DNA from: Mesostigma viride
Taxonomy: Eukaryota; Streptophyta; Mesostigmatophyceae; Mesostigmatales; Mesostigmataceae
Reading direction: 5' to 3'
DNA: 64,000 bases
Assembly (NCBI GenBank): GCA_009746045.1
Contig: RPFO01000827.1
Coordinates: 1 to 64,000, forward strand
The stretch's first letter is position 1. Each line of letters begins with the position of its first letter. Positions 1 to 8,354 of this stretch are shown piece by piece. The notes beneath the pieces are model-generated. The model had not been told where the DNA came from and did not search any database. It saw nothing but the letters and a program-made list of their open reading frames with translations. A program made the position numbers and the translations under genes.

Positions 1-1125
1 GGCCCCAGCAGCCTTTTTGGGCTCCGTCGCTCAGTCGTGGGCGGAAAGCTGCCGGCTCCTGCCCCTTTTGGCAACGGCAGCGCCTGACCTCCTGGACCCC
101 AGCAGCCCTTTGCCCTTCGTCACCGCCATCCAGGAGGCCTATGCTGAGATCCAGCAGGCCTGTTCTCCCGTCCGTGCCGCTCAGGCGGTACAGCGCCACC
201 TCCCTCGCGGCACTCCCTCGGTCGCCTCCGTTCAATCTCCCGCCGCATTCCCTGCTCGCGTCATCGATAAACACCAGAAAACCTACGCGGGTATTCTGCA
301 CACGGCTGATTGGATTGCTCTTTTCGCGGACCTCAACGCCCAGGGACGTGCGTGGCTGTTCTCGCTTTCCTTGCGGAGTGTGGGCTCGGCGTACCTTCGT
401 GCTCTTCCCATGGCCCCCCATTTGCCTTGGCTCCCAGCCACTACTCGGTGGCGCTCCGGCACCAGCTATTTGCCCCGCAGCCTCTTGTTCCGGCCGGGCG
501 GCCTTGTGGTAGCTGTGGGCAGCCGCTGGATCCCACGGGGACTCACTACCTTGCCTGCATGGGGGGCCAACAGAATCAGAATTGGTATTTGTATTTGCAC
601 ACTGTCCTCCTGACGGTGGTGCTCGCCATGATTCGGTCGGTTTTCCCCCACGCGAACATCCGGTCCGAGGATGCGGATGGCGCTGCCTTCTATTCCCCCA
701 ACCACCGGCCTGACATCGTGGTGCTGGACTTTGAGGGGGGTGGCCGGCATCTGCTTATTGACGTTTCGGTGGCGCGGCCCTTGGCTCTTAGCCACGTGGC
801 TGGGGCCTCCCTCACGGCAGGTTACACGGCGGACCGGGCGGAGCGGGCCAAGCTCCTGGCCTACGGCGACGTCGGGCACCATCGTGTGGTGCCCTTTGTC
901 CTGGAGGAGTTTGGGGCCATGGGGCCCCTGACCTCCGCCTTCTTCAAGGAGTGTTGCCGGCTCCGGGAGGACCGGCTGGACCTGGAGGGCCAGCGGGCCC
1001 CATGGTCGGCGCGGACCTGGACGTCATATTGGCGTCAGCGCTTGTCGGTGGCGCTGACTCGGGCCATGGCGGACATCATGCTCCGCCGTACGCGGGCTGA
1101 TTTTGCGGTGCAGCAGGGCTATTAG
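1..1125 (+). pseudogene. 3' end of an R2/NeSL-type LINE (restriction-like endonuclease domain), frameshifted
   Basis: This is the C-terminal part of a non-LTR retrotransposon polyprotein. Residues encoded from about 505 form a zinc knuckle (CGSCG then THYLAC, a CCHC pattern). It is followed near 710 by RPDIVVLDFEGGG...LLIDVSV, which fits the RPD...D core of the restriction-like endonuclease used by R2- and NeSL-type LINEs to nick target DNA. A Lys/Tyr-containing helix follows. Coding potential lies in frame 2 from base 17 to about 400 (HTADWIALFADLNAQGRAWL) and in frame 1 from about 400 to the stop at 1125, so one frameshift is needed. The reverse transcriptase would lie left of the window or was lost by 5' truncation. 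Domain recognition is fairly secure; the exact clade is inference. Confidence 0.7.
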
Positions 1126-1984
1126 GTTCCTCCCGTTAGGCGTTTCCATTGGTCTTATCGTAGTATAGAGCTTTGACATGGCTCTGTATATAGGTTTATA
1201 GCTGGGCGTTTGCTTTGGTTTGAGTGATTTCACTCTGCTGTAAGTAATTATATTTTTAATATATATTCCTAGTCTGAGGTGGCAGGAGGGGGCTGCCAGG
1301 GCTTGTGGTCAACGTGGATGACCGCCCCCCTCCAGTATACCGGCTTCCCCCGTGCGCTCTGCCGGAGCTGGAGGTAGGTCGGCCATAGCTCGCGTCGCCG
1401 CTGTTGCTGGGCCAGGGTCAAGTCGTCGTCCAGCGTGAAGCGAGTCTCCGAGAGCTTCTTGCGGCATTTAAGGAACTACAGCTTGTCCGCCATGTACTTA
1501 AAGGTGAGGAGCACGGGTGCCGGGCCTGGCGGGCCAGCCTTCCCCCGCGCGCGGGGGAGGCGGACAGCCGACACGTCCAGCTCACCAGTGAGTAGCATGG
1601 GGGCAAAAATGTCGCGCTTAAATGGGCACCTCAAGAAGGCTCGTGGAGGTCTCACCTGCTGGCTGGTCGAAGTACGTGCTTGACGATGACAACCGCTTCG
1701 CGACGTGACCCCGAGGGACCTTCCCGTACGCTTCCCGTACGCTTCCCGGTAGTTCGCGGTAGTTCCTACTAGTTGCTGGTTAGTTCCCAGGGAGGGGTGT
1801 GGATAGTTCCCAGGGTCTATGGATTTCCCAGGAAATCCCAGGATATCTAGGGATTCCCAGGGAGGCCAAGGAAGACAGGGACTCTCCAGGGACCCAAGGG
1901 TACGCAACAGGGTCCAGGACATTCCAGATGTCCAGGGACCAGAGGACATACCAGGTGTCCGGGGACCCAGGGACAGTCCGGATG
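1126..1984. other. Non-coding stretch downstream of the LINE fragment
   Basis: The first 150 bases are AT-rich with a run of ATATAT near 1250-1268, probably the LINE 3' untranslated region. From about 1280 the sequence is GC-rich. Open frames here have no recognisable domains and look like chance. The stretch 1720-1980 is made of short, imperfect iterations around GGTAGTTC, CCAGGG and GGACC. No gene is supported. Confidence 0.5.
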
Positions 1985-2085
1985 TCCGCTGGACCGGAGG
2001 ACATGTCAGACGTCCGCTGGACCGGAGGACATGTCAGACGTCCGCTGGACCGGAGGACATGTCAGACGTCCGCCGGACCCAGGGA
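1985..2085. repeat. Short tandem repeat, about 27-bp unit
   Basis: About three and a half near-identical copies of a unit containing GTCCGCTGGACCGGAGGACA stand head to tail. The GTCC...GGAC cores make each unit partly self-complementary. The open reading frames across it are a by-product of the repeat and should not be taken as a gene. Confidence 0.85.
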
Positions 2086-2150
2086 CAGTCCGGATGTACG
2101 CGGACGGGCGGGCGGATATCCAGGGAGTGGTCGTCGAGGACATGCGACCT

Positions 2151-2183
2151 GCCACGTGGCGCGAGTGGATTGGAGGGAAGTAC
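2151..2183. promoter_or_regulatory. GCCACGTGGC palindrome module, copy 1
   Basis: A perfect 10-bp palindrome with the CACGTG (E-box/G-box) core is followed by a GTGGATTGGAGGGAAGTAC tail that contains an ATTGG (inverted CCAAT). The same module recurs at 2311-2343, and the palindrome with a nearby ATTGG recurs at 3932-3941 and 4135-4144. The repetition in non-coding DNA suggests a protein-binding site or a dispersed repeat; function is inference. Confidence 0.5.
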
Positions 2184-2310
2184 GAGGAGGTCGTGGAACC
2201 ACGGGGGTACGGGGGGATACGGGGAAGCACGGGGATGTACGGAGAGTATCCAGGGAGGCGTGGTGTCGTAACCGCAATTCGGACAATGTCACTTGGCGCG
2301 TCCTGTACCC

Positions 2311-2343
2311 GCCACGTGGCGCATATGGATTGGAGGGAAGTAC
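2311..2343. promoter_or_regulatory. GCCACGTGGC palindrome module, copy 2, upstream of the 2413 gene
   Basis: This is identical to copy 1 over the palindrome and over GGATTGGAGGGAAGTAC. It lies 70-100 bp before the ATG of the gene at 2413, a plausible promoter distance. Confidence 0.5.
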
Positions 2344-2412
2344 ATGGAGGTCGGGGAACCACGGGGAGTACGGGGAAAAATGTGTACGGGGGAAGTATCT
2401 CCGAACTCCCAC

Positions 2413-2964
2413 ATGACCGTCGCGTCGCCGTACCACAGGCGGGAGGGTGCCGCGCCCGACGCCCGACGAAAGCGAATGCTGCAGCTCGCCGCCGCGCAGG
2501 GGATCCCGCCGGCCGTGCAGCAGTCGTCCGGGTTCCTCCAGACCGCGTTCAACGGCGTGCTCAAGCTGCTGTTCCGGAAAGTGGGCTCGAAGATTATCCG
2601 CGAGGCGATCAAGCGGGAGCAGGGGCTCCAGGCTTTACTCCGATTCAACTCACCCCTTAAAGCTTTTAACATGGGCGGGCTGCAGAGCTACCTGGGCACC
2701 AAAGGGGCGCGCGTGGCCAGGGCGGTGCGGATCGGCATCCGCGTCGTACGCATTGTCATGATGGTAGCCTACGTCATACCCAAGGGACTCGAGGAGTTCG
2801 ACGTGATGGAGCTCGCGGCCGGGACCGCGGCCGACGGGTACGACCGCACGCACGACGCGATCGTCGGGATCGAGGGGGACGAGGACGAGGAGCTGGCGGC
2901 GCTCGCGGCGGCGGGCGCGGTCGAGGAGGAGCTGTCCGTCGACGACGAGATCGTCTATTTTTAG
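2413..2964 (+). CDS. Hypothetical protein with amphipathic/membrane segment and acidic tail
   Basis: 183 residues. I chose the ATG at 2413 (MTVASPYHRREG) rather than upstream in-frame codons because the upstream part is repeat DNA. A GC-rich third codon position supports coding. The middle (about residues 98-125) holds a basic then hydrophobic stretch ending VVRIVMMVAYVIPKG that could be a membrane anchor. The C-terminus is very acidic (GIEGDEDEELAALAAAG, then VEEELSVDDEIVYF). No family recognised. It is followed 65 bp later by another gene on the same strand. It is the leftmost gene with viral-type composition. Confidence 0.6.
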   Translation: MTVASPYHRREGAAPDARRKRMLQLAAAQGIPPAVQQSSGFLQTAFNGVLKLLFRKVGSKIIREAIKREQGLQALLRFNSPLKAFNMGGLQSYLGTKGARVARAVRIGIRVVRIVMMVAYVIPKGLEEFDVMELAAGTAADGYDRTHDAIVGIEGDEDEELAALAAAGAVEEELSVDDEIVYF

Positions 2965-3028
2965 CCGACGAGCCGGCGGCGGCGGCGAAAAGTTCTCAGG
3001 GAATCGTATCCGGATCCGGACCCGAACC

Positions 3029-3504
3029 ATGTCCGACGTGCGCGTGCTGACGATCCACTCCGACGCGGCCAACGTGACCGACGCGACCACGAGCGCGGCC
3101 AACGAGTGGGTCGTGACCGTGTCGGCCGACGAGTCCGCGCCTTTGCTCGGCCCGCGGTGGAAGATGCATCTGCTCTACGCGTGCGTGAAGGGCTTCGTGC
3201 CCGCGGGCACCAGCCGGGTCGTGGGGATCTACTCGGACGGGTTCCTCGGGGCGGCGGACGGGGGGATGACGCTGTTGGCGGCCGAGACGGCGCTCTCGAA
3301 CCTCGCGTCCGACGTCACCGTGGTCAACCAGCAGAACTACTGCCCATCGCGAACCCGCGGCTGCTCAGGGACGGGGGCTCGTTCCGCGTGCGCGTGTGCC
3401 ACCTGGACGCGGCCAGCCCGCTGACCGCTGGCGCGCGGCCCGTCGTGGGCGACTGGACGCTCGTGCTGCGGCTCGAGATGTTGGGCAGCAAGCCGCGGAC
3501 GTGA
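3029..3504 (+). CDS. Small beta-rich protein, probable virion component, one frameshift
   Basis: The ATG at 3029 opens MSDVRVLTIHSDAANVTDAT. The frame reads well to about 3345 (VVNQQNYCP), and then coding potential moves to the next frame (ANPRLLRDGGSFRVRVCHLD ... WTLVLRLEML), ending at the TGA at 3504. Joined, this gives about 158 residues of alternating beta-type sequence without membrane segments. Its size and texture would suit a small capsid or penton-like jelly roll, but no signature proves that. The frame break near 3345 is either a real mutation or a sequencing indel. Confidence 0.5.
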
Positions 3505-3569
3505 GCGCGCGCGGGCGCCGGCGGAGGCAGGGGGCGGAGGGCGGACTCGGCTTGAAACCGAGCTTACTC

Positions 3570-3905
3570 TGGCCGATTCCTCTGGGGAGAGGTGTGTGAT
3601 GCCTGATTCCTCTGGACACGAGGTGCGTGATGGCTGATTCCTCTGGAAGGAAGAGATCACAGTGTAAATCCTCTCTGATGTGAGACGAATCGGGCTGATT
3701 CCTCTGGACACGAGGTTGCTTCATCTGCAGAGGAAGACGTCGCCGGGCTGATTCCTCTGGAAGAGGAGTGTGCGATGTTTGCTTCATCTGGACACGAGGT
3801 GAGTGATGGCTGATTCCTCTGCAGAGGAAGACGTCACAGGGTGATTCCTCTGGAGACGAGGTCCTGCAGAGGAAGACGTCGCCGGGCGATTCCTCTGGAC
3901 GAAGG
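3570..3905. repeat. Interspersed GATTCCTCTGG / CAGAGGAAGACGTC repeat cluster
   Basis: About nine copies of GATTCCTCTGG alternate with ACACGAGGT and AGAGGAAGACGTC blocks at uneven spacing. At 3815-3830 two halves meet to form the perfect 16-bp palindrome TTCCTCTGCAGAGGAA. Unit spacing is irregular (about 25-60 bp), so this is not a CRISPR array. It resembles clustered imperfect-palindrome repeats that can act as origins or enhancers in DNA viruses; that role is inference. Confidence 0.7.
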
Positions 3906-3931
3906 GAGATTTAGCGCGGCCGGTGTGGAGT

Positions 3932-3954
3932 GCCACGTGGCGAGGTTCTATTGG
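3932..3954. promoter_or_regulatory. GCCACGTGGC palindrome module, copy 3
   Basis: The same 10-bp palindrome is followed by GAGGTTCTATTGG, again with ATTGG. No gene start is visible immediately downstream. Confidence 0.4.
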
Positions 3955-4134
3955 TTACGAAATTTGGCGCGGCCGGTGTGGAGCGTGGCCGTAGAGGAGT
4001 CGAAGGGACGCGGGGGAGGCCACGGGGAAGGCGGGGGGCACGGGGAGGGCGGGGGAGGCGGGGAAGGCGGAGGCGTAACCGAAATTCGGCGAATCCGATT
4101 GGACACGAGAATTGGCGCCGCTGACATAGAGAGT

Positions 4135-4144
4135 GCCACGTGGC
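4135..4144. promoter_or_regulatory. GCCACGTGGC palindrome module, copy 4
   Basis: Fourth perfect copy, with ATTGG about 35 bp upstream (near 4098). It stands just outside the left arm of the large palindrome that begins near 4184. Confidence 0.4.
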
Positions 4145-4183
4145 GTCGACGGATTCGACGGAACTATAAGCGCCGCGCCAGAG

Positions 4184-4979
4184 ACGGGTGTACCCTCTGT
4201 TCCACCCTCCCTTTTTGCCCTCTTCACCCCCTTTTTTGACCCCCGAAAACCCCCTTCCCGACCCCCGAGAAAGCCCTGTTCCGGTGTTCCGGCCCACCCC
4301 CCCTGGGCCGGTATCATTTGAAAAAAAAATTTTTCTGGGACCGAAATCCTTCGTTTTGGACTTAGCCGTTTTCGGCCTCTCCTCTTCCCCTTTCTCTCCC
4401 TCCCTCTCCTTTCTCTCTCCCTCTCCTTTCTCTCTCCTCTCCCTCTCTCTTCTCCCCTCTCTTCCCGTCCCTATATATCCAGGGGTATAGGGTTCTATTT
4501 ATTTATTTTTCCTATAAAATCAGTTTTAGAAAAGATACCGGCACGCCATCCCGGAAATAGGATATATAAGACGGTGTCCTATTCACGCCCCACGGTTAAA
4601 TAGGACGAATAGCCGCCTATATATACCGTTCCTATTCCCGGAGGGGGCGTGCTGGTATCATTTATAAAACTGATTTTATAGGAAAAATAAATAAATAGAA
4701 CCCTATACCCTGGATATGTAAAGACGGGAAGGGAGAGGAGAGAGAGGGGAGAGGGAAGAGAGAGGGAAGAGAGAGAGAGGAGGCCGAAATCGGCTAAGTC
4801 CAAAACGCCATTTTCCTGGCCATAAAAAAAAAAGTTTTCCAAATGATACCGGCCCAGGGGGGTGGGCCGGAACACCGGAACAGGCCTTTTTCGGGGGTCG
4901 GGAAGGGGGTTTTCGGGGGTCAAAAAAGGGGGTGAAGAGGGCAAAAAGGGAGGGTGGAACGGAGGGATGCACCCGTTTC
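4184..4979. repeat. Large imperfect palindrome (inverted repeat, about 400-bp arms)
   Basis: The left arm (from ACGGGTG...TTCCACCCTCCC at 4184) reappears as its reverse complement in the right arm ending near 4979. Landmarks occur in mirror order: CCCTTTTTTGAC / GTCAAAAAAGGG, GGCCGGTATCATTTG / CAAATGATACCGGCC, CCTATAAAATCAGTTTTA / AAAACTGATTTTATAGG, GATACCGGCACGCC / GGCGTGCTGGTATC. The centre is near 4590 (TCCTATT...AATAGGA). The arms differ by several substitutions and small indels. No reading frame is credible. It could be a foldback/MITE-like element or a relic of a hairpin-type structure. Confidence 0.85.
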
Positions 4980-5169
4980 GGGCCGAATCGGCGCGGCGCT
5001 CTGAGTAGCGACCAATCGGGTCGCTCGGTTTTGGCGGGAAATTGGGGGAAATCGGCGCGGCGCTCTCCGTGGAGATCTCGGGCTGACTCGGGGAGTTTCG
5101 GGTCGATCGGGGACTCTCGGGTCGGATCGGGGACTCTCGGGCCGACTCGGGTCGAATCGGGCCGAATCG

Positions 5170-5520
5170 GGTCGAATCGGAGGGAGAGGGGAGAGGGAAG
5201 AGAGAGGGAAGAGAGAGAGAGGAGGCCGAAATCGGCTAAGTCCAAAACGCCATTTTCCTGGCCATAAAAAAAAAAGTTTTCCAAATGATACCGGCCCAGG
5301 GGGGGGAGCCGGAACACCGGAACAGGCCTTTTTCGGGGGTCGGGAAGGGGGTTTTCGGGGGTCAAAAAAGGGGGTGAAGAGGGCAAAAAGGGAGGGTGGA
5401 ACGGAGGAATGCACCCGTTTCGGGCCGAATCGGCGCGGCGCTCTGAGTAGCGACCAATCGGATCGATCGGTTTCGCCGATGTTACGGATGGCGCGGCGCT
5501 CCGAGTAGCGACCAATCGGA
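5170..5520. repeat. Direct duplication of the palindrome's right arm and flank
   Basis: The region repeats 4749-5013 almost base for base: the GGAGAGGGAAGAG tract, CGGCTAAGTCCAAAACGCC, the A10 run, GATACCGGCCCAGG, and the flank GGCGCGGCGCTCTGAGTAGC. The flank occurs a third time at about 5487-5515. The high identity shows this duplication is younger than the divergence between the palindrome arms. Confidence 0.85.
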
Positions 5521-5837
5521 TCGCTCGGTTTTGGCGGGAAATTGGGGACGGGTAGGGTCCTGGCACGAGGAGATCCACGGGAAGGTCCACGGGGAGGTCC
5601 ACGTACGGCGCGCCGGATCCGCGGGACGGACGCGATTCGGGTACGATTCGCGGGTTTGGGACCGTCGATTGGCGCCGTGTCGATCCGCGGGACGGACGAT
5701 CCCCGTGTCGGTTCGGAGGATCGGATCCGTGTCGGTTCGGAGGATCGGGAGGAGTGCGCCTACATGAGCCGCCGAGACCCTCGTCTCCCCTCATCCCTTC
5801 CTCTCTCCCTCTCAACGATAGAAGCGCGCACGGTAGA

Positions 5838-6110
5838 ATGAACGAGACACGGGACGTGTCCGATAGTCTCGCGGGGACGCCGGGCGAGTCCGACGGTCCC
5901 GCCGCGGTGCCGGACCCCTCCCTGTCTGTCACCCCCATGGAGGTCGATCCACTCGCGCCCCTCGTGCCCTGTGGGGCGGTCGAGGACGCGCGGGATGTCC
6001 CGAGTGTCCGCGCGCCGATGGACCCCGGACGCTGTGCCGCGCCGTGTGCGCCTGGAAGGAACTATGGACACTTTGTGATCGTGAGAAAACGATTTTTGTA
6101 CGTTTATTAA
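5838..6110 (+). CDS. Possible small hypothetical protein
   Basis: 90 residues from the ATG at 5838 (MNETRDVSDSLAGTPG), rich in Pro, Asp, Ala and Val, with no domain recognised. Support: it ends (TAA at 6110) just before an AT-rich segment with AATAAA (6134), and it faces the 6220-6804 gene in a convergent arrangement like the other viral gene pairs. Against: low-complexity composition in a GC-rich region where open frames are common. Confidence 0.35.
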   Translation: MNETRDVSDSLAGTPGESDGPAAVPDPSLSVTPMEVDPLAPLVPCGAVEDARDVPSVRAPMDPGRCAAPCAPGRNYGHFVIVRKRFLYVY

Positions 6111-6215
6111 CACATCAATATTCATTCCATTCAATAAAGCTTCATGTTCATTACGATCCCGTGGGTATGCCGTCCAATCTGCATGCGTGTCAGGCACGAT
6201 TTCTGTGCGTACTCT

Positions 6216-6223
6216 CTAGCTAG
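6216..6223. terminator. CTAGCTAG palindrome at a convergent gene end
   Basis: This palindrome overlaps the stop codon of the minus-strand gene ending at 6220. The same motif lies between the convergent gene pairs at 32559-32568 and 59415-59424. A role in 3'-end formation is inferred from position only. Confidence 0.35.
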
Positions 6224-6804
6224 TTAATCCGTCGTTCCGCGGGCGCGTCCGGTGCGCGTCCGGTGCGCGCGACGCGGCTAGTGTCGGGCACGGACGCCTT
6301 GTACACGTACCTCACCAGGTCCGGTTCCGTCGCTAACGGGTCGAGTTGCCAGTTCGACAGGGTGCTGTCGGCCGCCTGGAAATCCGCCAAGGGGACGGCC
6401 GGGCCGTTCGAACTCCCCGAGGTCAGGACCAGGTAGTGTCCCGGTCCGACGCTGCCCGGCGGCGGGTCCGGCGCGACCACCGTCAGGCCGTCGACCGCGT
6501 ACTCCCCCACCAGGATCTTGGCGATCATGTCGGCCGCGCGCTTGTCGTCCTCGGACGGGGCGCTCGAGGGCCACCATTGGAACCAGACCTTCCACCGCCT
6601 GCCGGCCAAGTCCGCGTTTTTCGCGTACGACCGCTCGGGCGAGGGGGGCGCGTTGTCGTAGGTCACGTACCCGATCCTGGTGTGAGGGGAGCGGTACATG
6701 TCGCTCCAGTTGAACGCGGGCCGGGCGATCCCCGCCTGGGGGAACGCGCTCCAGATGGGGCAGTTGAGCGTCACGAAGGGCATCATGCGTTGGACCACCG
6801 TCAT
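6220..6804 (-). CDS. Hypothetical protein (194 aa)
   Basis: The start is the ATG at 6804 (MTVVQRMMPFVTLNCPIWSA). The upstream DNA has TTTTTTAT and GTATAAG within 40 bases of the ATG, matching the promoter pattern seen before other genes here. The protein has many aromatic residues (WKVWFQWWPSSAP) and no membrane span or recognised motif. It is the second of two minus-strand genes, 42 bp after the 6847-8046 gene, so the two may be co-expressed. A structural or secreted role is possible but unsupported. Confidence 0.65.
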   Translation of the reverse strand: MTVVQRMMPFVTLNCPIWSAFPQAGIARPAFNWSDMYRSPHTRIGYVTYDNAPPSPERSYAKNADLAGRRWKVWFQWWPSSAPSEDDKRAADMIAKILVGEYAVDGLTVVAPDPPPGSVGPGHYLVLTSGSSNGPAVPLADFQAADSTLSNWQLDPLATEPDLVRYVYKASVPDTSRVARTGRAPDAPAERRIN

Positions 6805-6846
6805 CTCGCCGTCTTATACTTACACCGAGCGATAAAAAACGGCGCG

Positions 6847-8046
6847 TCAGATGGCGTAGAAGTAAGGGACGTACGGCCACGTATCCGGGAAGCAAGGGGG
6901 CAGGTGCGCGATCGCGCGACCGAACTTGAACGACACGTAGGCCATCTTGCCGGCCGTCCCCTCGTTCATCATCGCGTGCACCCTCTTCAGCGTCGCGCGG
7001 TGCTCGTCCGCCTTCGCGTCGATCTCCGCCTTCTTCGCGTCCAGCCACGCGTCGAACGACGACATGTCGCCGGATCGCACGCACTTGTAGTCGTCCTTGG
7101 ACGCGCGGTAGGCGCGGACTTCCATCCCGCGCGGCAACACGCACCGCATGACCTCGTGGTGGAAGTTCTTGATCCGGCGGTTGTCGTGGATCGCGTTGCA
7201 CGCGTGGACGATCGATCGGATCGGCGGCCCGCGCGCCGTGCGCGGAAGTTCGGCCGTCGTGCGGCGGAACATCTCTATCATCAGGCGGTAGCACCGCCGG
7301 CGGGTGTGCATGCGGAAGAAGATCAGCAGGGTGCACATGAACGCGATCCCGGCCTCCGCCCCGTACGCGTGCGCGAACGCGAACCCCGCCGTGACGATCG
7401 GGAGGGACTTGTGGCCGTCGTCGCCCTTGACCAGGAGGTACGCGGACCGCGTCAGCTCGCCGAAGTGCGCCGCCACCTTGTCCGCGCGGTCGGAGCTCGG
7501 GAGGGGGAAGATCAGGCGGAGGGCGTTCGCGTGGTCGCGCGTCCACGCGCCGGGCGTCGGCTCGAGGGCGGCCGTCGCCAGGTCGAGGACGCAGATGTCC
7601 GGGGCGGACGCGACGTCGACGGTCTTCGCGGCCGTCCGGAACTCGTTCACGGCCTGGTTGAACAGGACCGCGTCGCCCGATCGCGAAGACTCCAGCAACT
7701 TTTGCTGGATCGGACGCAGGAGCGCGCGGGCCTTGGCGACCCGCGTCTCCCGCTCGCTCGCCAGGACGTCGCGGACGTCGGCGGCGTCCTCGCGTCCCTC
7801 GAACGCCTGGCGGACCTTGAGGACGGACTCCGTGTCCATGTGTTTGGCGATCTCGTTCCAGATGTGCGCGTTCGCGTACAGCTCGCTCGGGGCGACGGCG
7901 GCCTTCCGCTGCAGGAAGTCGGGGATCTCGAACCGCCGAGGCGCGTGGACGTCCGCCGTGCCCTCCGCGGCCGCGGCGACGGTCTTATCGGCGGGAGACC
8001 CTCCCGTTGGGTTATGGACAATAGGCATGTCCGCCGTGTCCGTCAT
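6847..8046 (-). CDS. Hypothetical protein with a possible N-terminal F-box-like segment (399 aa)
   Basis: The ATG at 8046 opens MTDTADMPIVHNPTGG, with GTATAC immediately upstream (8048-8053). Residues about 50-80 (AVAPSELYANAHIWNEIAKH) have the length and hydrophobic spacing of an F-box-like helix pair, but the match is weak. Residues about 215-245 are hydrophobic (AEAGIAFMCTLLIFF) and could cross a membrane. The rest is helical and charged. No catalytic motif found. The long open frame on the opposite strand (6346-8205) is a shadow caused by high GC. Confidence 0.7.
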   Translation of the reverse strand: MTDTADMPIVHNPTGGSPADKTVAAAAEGTADVHAPRRFEIPDFLQRKAAVAPSELYANAHIWNEIAKHMDTESVLKVRQAFEGREDAADVRDVLASERETRVAKARALLRPIQQKLLESSRSGDAVLFNQAVNEFRTAAKTVDVASAPDICVLDLATAALEPTPGAWTRDHANALRLIFPLPSSDRADKVAAHFGELTRSAYLLVKGDDGHKSLPIVTAGFAFAHAYGAEAGIAFMCTLLIFFRMHTRRRCYRLMIEMFRRTTAELPRTARGPPIRSIVHACNAIHDNRRIKNFHHEVMRCVLPRGMEVRAYRASKDDYKCVRSGDMSSFDAWLDAKKAEIDAKADEHRATLKRVHAMMNEGTAGKMAYVSFKFGRAIAHLPPCFPDTWPYVPYFYAI

Positions 8047-8154
8047 CGTATACTCGTAAGGTCTCGGCTTTTGTCTCGAGCGCGGGACGCGCGGGACAGT
8101 CGAGGCGTCCGGACGAGGATTCGGTTCTCGCGAGTGGTGGTGGGTCTGGCCGAT

Positions 8155-8340
8155 CCGGTGCTTCGTCCGGTCAGTGTGGGGAATATATTCGAGCAGGACC
8201 CCTAACCGACGGTGCGTGACGACGACGCGTTCATCCTACTCGTTCGTGAAAACCGGTCGCGATCCGACGGCCGTGGATCGGCTGGTCGTAAATCGTGACG
8301 GAAGCGCGCGAAGGTGGTACGGAAGATTCGGTGGCGCGAG
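8155..8340. repeat. Direct repeat A: copy of the promoter and first codons of the 9975 gene
   Basis: This segment matches 9890-10075: GGTGCTTCGTCCGGTC, GGGGAATATAT, CGACGGTGCG, TCATCCTACTCGTTC/TCGTCCTACTCGTTC, GACGGCCGTGG. It therefore contains a TATA-like GAATATAT and the sequence that encodes the N-terminal SSYSF.K.GRD.TAV, but no continuing gene. The two copies bracket the decayed Big_12/LamG gene. Confidence 0.75.
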
Positions 8341-8354
8341 TGGTCGCGGGGCGC

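Noticed and set aside
1799-2416. Several open frames of 100-200 codons
   Set aside because: They read through the tandem repeat and GC-rich flanks, with different repeats in each frame and no domain.
3570-3905. CRISPR-like array
   Set aside because: Repeat copies are imperfect, short and unevenly spaced, with no uniform spacers and no cas-like genes nearby.
4703-5938. 411-codon open frame on the minus strand
   Set aside because: Runs through the palindrome and its duplicate; repeats of PPFLTPENPLPDPR come from repeat DNA.
6346-8205. 619-codon open frame on the plus strand
   Set aside because: Antisense to two good minus-strand genes; composition dominated by Arg, Gly and Val.
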